Assembly (NCBI RefSeq): GCF_025370935.1
Contig: NC_133482.1
Coordinates: 1,517,220-1,581,219 of the forward strand
DNA from: Choristoneura fumiferana
Lineage: Eukaryota > Arthropoda > Insecta > Lepidoptera > Tortricidae
Direction: 5' to 3'
DNA: 64,000 bases
Below the pieces are notes generated by a model, which saw only the letters and a program-made list of their open reading frames with translations, ran no database searches and was not told the origin of the DNA. Positions within the stretch are counted from its first letter, which is position 1, and every line of letters starts with the position of its first letter. A program made the translations under genes and the position numbers. Positions 56,564 through 64,000 of the stretch are shown one piece after another.

Positions 56564-59485
56564 TCATCTCCTGCCCATCGCTTCATGTAGTCTGCAGATG
56601 AATATGTTATTTAGGGCCTCTGTATCATTAGTTAGCTTCTCAACTTTATACCTATCATTTCTGCCCACTGATACCACCTTGTAGGGTCCGAGGTACTTGG
56701 CTCTAAGCTTTAAGGTATTGCCAAACTGGGTCCTCTTAATCGCAACCAGGTCCCTCAACATACTTCACACTAGCCTTTCTCTTCTTGTCATATCCTTTCT
56801 TGTTCTCCTCTTGAATCTTCAATATCTGGTTCCTAGCATCCTCTTCCTACTATCTCTCTCTTCCATGAAACTCCTCTGCCATTCCTCATCCAGTAAATTG
56901 GTTAAATTCAGGTCCTCTTTCTGCTTCAACTTAACTCCCAATAAAAGTTCACATGGTGTAGTCTTCACGCTTCTATGGTAAGTGCTGTTAAGAGCTCTTT
57001 GCAGCTTACTTGCATGTTTATACCAGTGTGATGGCTCCTCTAAACACAGCTTAGTCAGTACTGATATAATAGTTCTATGGACAATTTCCACCTGCCCGTT
57101 TCCTCTGGGTACTCCAGTAGTGATTTTGTAGTGTTCAATCCCTCCTGATTACAAAATTCCTCAAAATCCTTGCTGGTAAAAGCGGCTCCTCTGTCACTAA
57201 TGATTCTAGTAGGATTTCCAAATGTCTGCTGGAAATCATCAATTTATCCAAAGTTTCCTTTGCTGTCACTGTCTTCACTGGGAAAATCCATGTAAATTTT
57301 GTAAAAGCATCTACTAGCGTTAATATATAATTGTACTTCTTTTTGGTTTCAGCTAATGGTCCAATGTGATCTATATGCATGGTATGTAGTGGTTGACTCT
57401 CCTTCACTATGGGGTTCAAGAAACCCTCCTGCTTCCCTCCTCCTTGACGCCAAAATGCATGGAACACAATTAGCAATAAATCTCTCAAGTTTGCTTTTCA
57501 GGTCTTTGATATAATAATTTTCCCTCAATACTTCTTCTGTTTTCTCAGTCCAAAATGTCCAATTCCATGAGCTCTTCCTATTACTTCATTCTCCATTCCT
57601 TTTGGTATTATTAGCCTGTTTTGTCCTCTATAAAGTAGTCCGTTTTCCATATAATAATCATCATATTGTTTCTCTTCAGTACTTTACTAATGGCTCTCAA
57701 TCCATCATCCAACTTCTGTGCTTTCTGTATTCTGTAGTGTAGTTCAGTCTTCAAGAACATAGTGATGGGGTTGCGACTGAGTGAATCCGTGTGCTTCATT
57801 TTCTCCCCTGCTCTATGCTCAACTGAGTAGTCATAATCTTGTAATATAAGTACCCACCTGGCTATTCTAGTACACAAATCTTTCTTTTTGAGAGTCATTT
57901 CAAAGGCAGAAAATCAGTCACAATCTTGAATTTTATTCCAAATAAATATTTGCGAAACTTCTTCACTCCTTCTACTATGGCCAATGCCTCCAACTCATAG
58001 CTGCTGTACTTCCTTTCTGCATCTTGTTGTCTTTCTGCTCATGTAGTGAACAGGGTGTAAATTCCATCTTCTCCACTTTGTTGCAACAGGATTGCAGCAT
58101 ATCCATCTATGGAGCATCAGTATGCATTTCTGTATGCAGTTCCGGGTCATAAATCTTGAGAACAGGTTCACTACATAATGCAGTCTTTAGCATCATGAAA
58201 GCTTGTCTCTGCTCTTCATTAAATTGAAACTCCTTCCCTTTCCGCAGAAGGTCAGTTAACGGCTTTGCAATCAAGGAAAATTCTTTATGACTTGCGAAAG
58301 TAAGAAGTAAGCCCATAAAGCTTTGTACTTGTTTCAAATTTGATGGTTCTGGAAACTTATTACTGCGTCTGTTTTGTCACATGATGGTCTCACTTTCCCG
58401 TCTTCAATAATATGCCCTAAATACTCGACCCTGGTGCACATTAAATGACATTTTTCCAGTTTATCTCTAATCCATAATCTGATGCTACTTCTAGAACTTC
58501 CTTCAGTCTCAACATAGCCTCTTCTTCATTTATTCTGGTACTATCAGATCATCTATAAATTAGGACTTTACCCTCTCTCATCAAGTCACGGTAGATCATA
58601 CTGACAAAACGCATGAAATACTTTGGGCAATTGGACAGTCCAAATGGCGCCTTAAGGAATTCATATTGGTCATCTTCTGTCACAAACGCTGTGTACTTAA
58701 CTGACTCTTCTTCTACAGCTAGATGAAAAAATCCATTCTAAGGTCCAGAGTGCTAAACACTTTAGCCTTGGTCAGTCTGTCAATCTGGTCATCAATAATG
58801 GGCAAGGGAAACTCATCCTTGACCATCTTCTGGTAATTTTTCTATAATCAACACACAATCTTATAGACTGGTCCTCCTTCTTTTAACTAGAACCAAAGGG
58901 CTACAGTATCAGAATAGCTTGGTCTGATAATTCCTGGTCCAACCATTCATGTATTTGCCTCCTCACTTCTTCACGCTCTTTGTAGGATAAACGTCGCGGC
59001 CTATGTACTACAGGTAAGTCATCTTTTAGTATTATTTTTAACTTTAATGGAGATTCTTTTATCTTTTTAGGTATGTACTCTTGCACTAACTTATCAACTT
59101 CTTCTCTGATTTTAGGGTCCCTGCAATAACTAACTGTTACATCTGCAAAACTACTGAAAGTTGTTTCTCACCCAACAGTCGTCGTCAGTCGTCATGTTAT
59201 TCAAAAAAGTTATCTGTCCATTATTTATAAGAATAGTAGCTTTTGACATCAGTTCTTGACCTATAATAACATTATGAGGTATAGTACCACTCGGCATAAT
59301 ATGAAACACGGTATGAAACAATCTACCATCAATAGTAACAGTCATAAACAGCTTACCAAGAGTCACGACACTTTTCTGTCCCAAACTGACACACAGACAC
59401 TGTCTTTTTTCCCACTTTGAAATATTGTTCGCGATCACAAAATCACTCGTTATTAAGTTCAATTCACTGCCAGTTCCACTAAACT
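56564..59485 (-). pseudogene. Decayed Ty3/gypsy-type LTR retrotransposon, pol region
   Basis: Reading right to left on the minus strand: aspartic protease (59151-59485, with LITSDFVIAN and HNVIIGQEL; the expected catalytic Asp before TGS is replaced by Gly), reverse transcriptase N-part (58901-59086, RPRRLSYKEREEVRRQ), RT core (58380-58880, APFGLSNCPKYFMRF; the catalytic YxDD site is broken by a frameshift near 58551), RNase H (57611-58337, CTRIARWVLILQDYDYSVEH), integrase (56819-57488, DHIGPLAETKKKYNYILTLV and ALNSTYHRSVKTTPCELLLG), and a C-terminal segment (56564-56761, LRAKYLGPYKVV). Several stops and frameshifts separate these parts, so it cannot encode a working polyprotein. No gag and no confirmed LTR pair were seen. 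Confidence 0.85.
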
Positions 59486-59494
59486 CGGTATATT

Positions 59495-59605
59495 TTCAAC
59501 TTAACTTTTTTGTTTAAGTGGCAATCGGTCGCGCTTTTGGTTAGCGTCCATTACTGCCAATGACACCTGACAGCAGCAAAGTGTATATTGTGTCAGACCG
59601 GTTGG
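59495..59605 (-). repeat. Leader-type repeat at the 5' side of the LTR element
   Basis: On the minus strand: ACACAATATACACTTTGCTG, CATTGGCAGTAATGGACGC and AAAAAAGTTAAGTTGAAAAT. It corresponds to 9639-9742 and in part to 34976-35040, and directly precedes the protease remnant. Confidence 0.65.
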
Positions 59606-59809
59606 ATAAGATTTTCTAAACGGGGGTTGTGGAAGCGAGTTTGTTGCGTACCTGCAATAGACATACAAAAACATAGGGACAGCACAAAACAAGAAGACAG
59701 TACAAAACATTTAGACATTACAGATCGGATCAAAGGGAGCGACAAAAGCGAAAAAGCACCTATAGTTTTATTTTTTTCTTTAGTTATATAATTAATTAAC
59801 ATGTTAAGG
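59606..59809. other. Junction between the two retroelements
   Basis: Contains a short tandem of AGCACAAAACAAGAAGACAGTACAAAACAT-type phrases and AT-rich sequence ending TTAATTAACATG. No coding motif. Confidence 0.35.
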
Positions 59810-61695
59810 ATTTTCTTGTTGGAGGAGGCATGAAGTAGGAGGGTTTTGAGGTTGGTGGGTTTGGGAATACAGGGGGAAGGATGTTGTAAAGGGAACAGTT
59901 CTCATGGGGCAGTTTAACAGAATGTGGTCGGCGGTACCCTCCTCCAAGCCGCATGGACAGAGGGGGATTGAACAATACCCCATCTATACAGGGGGGATGG
60001 AGCACAAGTATGTCCGATACGTAATCTGCAGATGACAGAGGTTGTCTGTTTGTTCGCTTGACGCGAAACCGGAAAAACCAAGGCTTAGGGGGGATGTTTG
60101 GTTGAATATCCCCGTAATGACGGCCTTGACCAGTAAGGAGCACTCATAATGACGGAGCCAAAGAGAGGTGAGATCGGATTTGGCAGCAGAGAAGAGGTCA
60201 TAGAAATAGCAGTGGGAGTGATCCAAGCTGCCGATCTCTATGGCCTCCTTAGCATATGCGTCAGCGACCTCGTTTCCCCGGATCCCAGAATGACTGGGAA
60301 TCCAGGCCAACGAGATCTCAAGGTTGCGGAGATGGGCTTCGAATAGGGATTGCCTGATGAGTAGCACTAAAGGATAGTTAATTTTGGCAGAGAAAGGATT
60401 GGCCGTGATGGATTGTAAACCGCTAAGAGAGTCCGTAAAAATTATCGAGTTGCTAATACCATGAGCATTAATGTATTTACGGCTTCCAGAATAGCGACTA
60501 GCTCACCGGTAAAGACTGACGTGTGAGGTGGGCACTTAAAGCTCAGGATAACTGAATCTTTCGGGATCCAGACTGCCGAACCCACAGCGCCGCCAACCAT
60601 AAGCCTGGAGGCATCTGTGAATAACAAAGACCAGCCTTGCCAGAGTTTTCGATGTTGTGTAGAAAAGAACTGTTAGCTCCGGGCTGGTTCTTTGTTATTC
60701 CGAAGTTAAGGATGATGTTGGGTTGAAAGATTAGAGCATCGTAACTGTGAGCAAAAGGGGGAGAAGGGAGCATGTGAAAGAGGGGTCTGGGAGGTTATTG
60801 AATTTTGCGGAAGCTATGATAAGACATGGCGGGTTTTTGTTGAACCAGAATCCACTGTCAGTAATTAAATCCGATAGTTCTTGCAGCTTAGGTAAGAGGG
60901 GGTGGTCGTCAGAAGGGAAAGTCTGAGGAAGAACGATCAGCCAGGTATTGACGTCGGAGGTAAAGGGGGGTCAGTTGCTTCTACTTGAAGGGCATTGGTC
61001 GGGAGGATTTCATGGGCTCCAGGATAACCCGGAGGGACTGGTACTGGATTTTGTCCAGTTTACCTAAGGCCCACCTGTTACAAGGTTCTAACATAAAGGA
61101 GCCATAATCAAGGACGCTGCGTACTATGGCATTATAGAGGAGTTTCTGGGATAGGGGTGGGCACCCCACACCACACCGAAAGACAACGCAGAATGTTGAT
61201 GTTTGATTGGCACTTTTTAACTGTGGAATCAATATGGGGCAACCGGAAGCCGAGAGTCAAGCGTAACGCCTAGAAATTTGACTTGTTTACTGACAGGGAT
61301 TAGTTGATTATTGAAGGCGACTTCCACAGGGGGGAACGACCTTTTCCTAGTAAAAGGAACCACGCTACATTTGGAAACTGAAAGGGAAAGACCATGGACA
61401 GCAAGCCCATTCACCCAGGTGAGAATAGGGCTTGGTTCAGTTGCAGGTGGCTACTTCGACGGAATGGGACGATGCGTACAAAGCTATGTCGTCTGCGTAT
61501 TGCAGTATGTTGCAGAACGGTGAAACAGCCTCGTCAAGGTCGTGGTGTACAAGCTGTAGAGCAAGGGACTTAATACGGATCCTGTGGAAGACCTTGCCAG
61601 ATTAGCCTCGGAGTGGAATGGGAACCATTATGTCTCACCTCGATGGATCGTTCCATTAGGAAGTTGCATATGAATGCGTCAGCCTCTGCGGCAGA
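59810..61695 (-). pseudogene. Decayed non-LTR retrotransposon with reverse transcriptase and RNase H
   Basis: On the minus strand from right to left: RT palm with GSVLSPLLYSLYTTTL and LQYADDIALYASSH (YADD at 61488-61499), then KQVKFLGVTLDSRL (about 61235-61290), then LLYNAIVRSVLDYGSFML and LDKIQYQSLRVIL (61020-61160), then RNase H with FTDASR (about 60610) and IPSHSGIRGNEVADAY (60250-60300). RT plus a C-terminal RNase H fits the I-like group of arthropod LINEs. Stops and frame changes break it throughout, and its 5' part is cut by the assembly gap. A cysteine-poor 3' end follows to 59810. Confidence 0.85.
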
Positions 61696-61795
61696 NNNNN
61701 NNNNNNNNNNNNNNNNNNNNNNNNNNNNNNNNNNNNNNNNNNNNNNNNNNNNNNNNNNNNNNNNNNNNNNNNNNNNNNNNNNNNNNNNNNNNNNN
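61696..61795. other. Assembly gap, 100 N
   Basis: Exactly 100 undetermined bases, the conventional size for a gap of unknown length. It separates the non-LTR element from the host ORF, so their true distance is unknown. Confidence 0.99.
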
Positions 61796-62005
61796 CGACA
61801 AGAACTTGCAAAAGACAGGTCTTCTGCCCCTGCACGCGGATACCTTTCTGCTACATCCACACTTGTTCTGTCTTTCTTGCTCTTGTTCGTCTCTGTAAAA
61901 ACGTGACCGACCAGGATATTGGTTTCTCGGATTCATACTCCATTCTAGTTCCTCCGACAAAGGTCGACTGAATTGTCTTCTTGGTGTAGGTCTACAACTG
62001 TCCAC
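61796..62005 (-). other. Possible continued coding in another frame beyond the stop of the 61.9-64.0 kb ORF
   Basis: The minus strand stays open in a shifted frame from 62005 to the gap: RRQFSRPLSEELEWSMNPR, then YRDEQEQERQNKCGC and SACRGRRPVFCKFL. Its charged, Cys-containing composition resembles the upstream protein. Either a one-base error or mutation separates the frames, or an unrecognised intron does. Confidence 0.4.
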
Positions 62006-64000
62006 ATGCTCGTTGTCCTCAAAGGATCAAGTCGCGTAACTTTGGGCCTGCAAGGCGTTATACAGGGTTCGGGTTCTGGCGACATACAGGTATGAGAATC
62101 GCATGTGTCTTGCTGGATTACATGTGATGAAGACAAACATGACCGACTTGGTTCTCTAAGCGTATTGGGACATTTCACTTCAGAGTCCCAGAAGTACTCC
62201 TTTATAACGACGTATGGAGATATCTCAACTTGGCTGCCAGTTGATACTTTTTTCTGAGGGCACGGTTTTGTGATTATTTGGGATCTGCTTTGGCAAGGGA
62301 CGCGGTGTACTGACGTCTTGGCTTCAGCTTTCGGGCACCAGCATTGGGCAGATTGGTCTTCTTTTGCCATTTCAGTCTGACTGCCAGTGTCTAACGGTGG
62401 CGGGTTGACTGCAGCGTCTTTTAAAGTTATAGTCCCTGTAGGTTTACAACGACATGCAGATGTCAAAGCAACTTTGCAAGGTCTCGCTCTTTTACGTATC
62501 GCTTTTAAATGTTCTTGGTCTTCTACGCTTAATGTAGTAGGATATTGAGATACTGAACCTGCTATATCTGATGTACTGGTACCTCTCAAGCCAGAAAATG
62601 TTCTCGAAGGTTTCAAACTTTTCATTTCCGCTTGGTCATCTAAGCTTAAATTGGAAGGAAGATACTGAGCTGCGTTTTGAAATTGGTATTGACTTGGTGA
62701 ACGGCTGGTACCTGTAAATGTTCTAGAATGCTTTGTATTTTTCATATCCTCCATTATTTTATCAGTAGTATCACCAACATTAACACTGTCTTTAAAAGGA
62801 ATCTTCTGAAGATATTTCTCAATTTCAAGTCTCTGTTTCTCTTCATAGTTTTCATCTGGGTATTCATCATTTTCTTTTTCCATTTCGTAAAGTCGTTTAC
62901 CCATAACTGTTATTATTTTATTCGCGTGTAATGCTTCTGTTGAAGATAATTTTTGCAGTGGTTCTTCTAAATGATCCTTGATAAGGTCTTTGATTCTGAC
63001 TTGTTCGACTTCAGATCGCATGGAATCATCGTCTGGCACAACTACTTTATTTAAAGCACTGTACAAATCTCTATTCAACTGCTCAGAATTTAAAGGTGTA
63101 TCAGGATATCGTCTAGTATAATCCCTGACAAATTTATTGATTGTATCTTTTATTTTCTTTTTAAATTTAGTTTTTAATGCTATATCATCTTCAGCAAAGT
63201 GCAAGTTTATAAAAGCATCAGCCAGATTATCTTTCATAACTTCAAAAGATGCGGGCGGGTTTTCCATTTGGGGTAATGTTTTAGATATAGTATCTCGAAG
63301 TTGCTGTTTGTAAGCTTGGCCAGCGTAGTCATGTTTTACTTTAAGCCGTGCTTCATTTATTGTATCGATAATATTGGCTTTCATTTCTTCAATTTTATTT
63401 TGATCTATTGGTAGCTTACTTAATTCTTGATCTAAGAAGTCCGATAGCATGTGTTCGTATAAAAAGTCATCGTTCAAAATCTGTGGATTCATATTTAATT
63501 CCCCTATTTTCAGCATTAATCTGTTATTTAGATCTTCTTTCATTTGTCTGCCTCTTTCAGTGTTCGGCAAATCGAGATCATTACACCATTTCCTGACACT
63601 TTCATTAATTTGCTGCATGTGCGACCTCTCTGCCGCTCTATCTTCTCTAACTGAAATATTTTGAAATAACTGAAGGCCTTTCAAATAATTTAACATGTGT
63701 TCTGCCTTCTTACGAATATAATCATTTGATCTATTTTTTCCCATAGTTTTCTTCAAATGCTCAGTAATTACACCAAGGAGAATTTCATCGGTCTCTTGCC
63801 CTGATTTGGCTGGACTTAGAGAACTAAGAGTAGACGTTAGAGTTTGAGCTAAAGTTGGAACTAGCTCTTCTAACATTTTCTTTTCTCTTTCATCACATTG
63901 TTGAGTGATTGATGATGATCTTAGCCAATCAAAAATACCACCTTCAAGGTTTTTCTTGTACAAATTCATCGCTATCTTGGATAAGTCTATCGTCTTTATA
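61945..64000 (-). CDS. Unrecognised long hydrophilic protein, 5' partial
   Basis: An intronless open frame of more than 680 codons runs from the right edge (still open there) to a stop at 61945-61947; an internal ATG is at 63967-63969. I do not recognise the family. From that Met, residues 1-400 are rich in charged helical segments (VITEHLKKTMGKNRSNDYIR; KFKKKIKDTINKFVRDYTRR; IKDLIKDHLEEPLQKL). Two copies of a 40-residue repeat begin at residues 415 and 455 (SRTFTG / SRTFSG, then SLDDQAEMKSLK / SVEDQEHLKAIRK). Residues 495-674 contain paired cysteines (CRCKPTG, QCWCPK), repeated TGSQTE/TGSQVE phrases and Ser/Pro-rich sequence. No signal peptide, membrane span or known catalytic motif is visible in the part seen. 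Base use and open length argue for a real exon. It could be a cytoskeletal or germline protein, but that is a guess. Confidence 0.75.
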   Translation of the reverse strand, partial: IKTIDLSKIAMNLYKKNLEGGIFDWLRSSSITQQCDEREKKMLEELVPTLAQTLTSTLSSLSPAKSGQETDEILLGVITEHLKKTMGKNRSNDYIRKKAEHMLNYLKGLQLFQNISVREDRAAERSHMQQINESVRKWCNDLDLPNTERGRQMKEDLNNRLMLKIGELNMNPQILNDDFLYEHMLSDFLDQELSKLPIDQNKIEEMKANIIDTINEARLKVKHDYAGQAYKQQLRDTISKTLPQMENPPASFEVMKDNLADAFINLHFAEDDIALKTKFKKKIKDTINKFVRDYTRRYPDTPLNSEQLNRDLYSALNKVVVPDDDSMRSEVEQVRIKDLIKDHLEEPLQKLSSTEALHANKIITVMGKRLYEMEKENDEYPDENYEEKQRLEIEKYLQKIPFKDSVNVGDTTDKIMEDMKNTKHSRTFTGTSRSPSQYQFQNAAQYLPSNLSLDDQAEMKSLKPSRTFSGLRGTSTSDIAGSVSQYPTTLSVEDQEHLKAIRKRARPCKVALTSACRCKPTGTITLKDAAVNPPPLDTGSQTEMAKEDQSAQCWCPKAEAKTSVHRVPCQSRSQIITKPCPQKKVSTGSQVEISPYVVIKEYFWDSEVKCPNTLREPSRSCLSSSHVIQQDTCDSHTCMSPEPEPCITPCRPKVTRLDPLRTTSMWTVVDLHQEDNSVDLCRRN

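Noticed and set aside
1..64000. CRISPR arrays, operons, ribosome binding sites, phage or plasmid features
   Set aside because: The genes have spliceosomal introns and AATAAA signals; no direct-repeat/spacer array was seen and the microsatellites are simple dinucleotides.

Overview
The window looks like nuclear DNA from an insect, most likely a moth or butterfly. The protein-coding genes are split by GT-AG introns, and the space between and inside them is packed with SINEs, non-LTR retrotransposon tails and hairpin MITEs of kinds common in lepidopteran genomes. The lepidopteran assignment is inferred from repeat style, not from a marker gene.

Five host loci are supported. (1) 1-7866, minus: the N-terminal part of the NEMF/Rqc2/Caliban ribosome quality-control factor, eight exons seen, C-terminal part beyond the left edge. 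(2) 8350-10925, plus: a complete five-exon Rrp46/EXOSC5 exosome-core gene. The two genes are head-to-head across 483 bp, so a nonsense-protein (RQC) factor and an RNA-decay factor probably share a promoter. (3) About 25.17-29.16 kb, plus: a multi-exon PDSS2-like prenyltransferase subunit. (4) 35.15-37.77 kb, minus: a second PDSS2-like gene with only two exons, convergent with the first; both carry an intron at the same homologous phase-0 position. PDSS2 is the non-catalytic-type partner of PDSS1 in the mitochondrial synthase that makes the ubiquinone side chain. (5) 61.9 kb to the right edge, minus: a long uninterrupted ORF for an unrecognised helical, later cysteine-containing protein, with an apparent frameshift close to a 100-N assembly gap.

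The rest is mobile-element territory. 10.9-25 kb and 37.8-56.5 kb hold no recognisable gene; they carry tRNA-derived SINEs (two main families), RTE-like and CR1-like LINE 3' ends, many hairpin MITEs, a decayed IS630/mariner-type element with long terminal inverted repeats, and ubiquitous short lepidopteran repeats. 56.5-61.7 kb contains two decayed retroelements on the minus strand: a Ty3/gypsy-type LTR element (protease to integrase, many frameshifts) followed by a non-LTR element with reverse transcriptase and RNase H.

The most interesting items are the convergent PDSS2 pair with contrasting intron content, tRNA T-arm-like motifs lodged in the arms of unrelated foldback elements, a very short repeat unit with a 13-bp target duplication that matches the leader of the LTR element, and MITE sequence abutting a PDSS2 splice donor.
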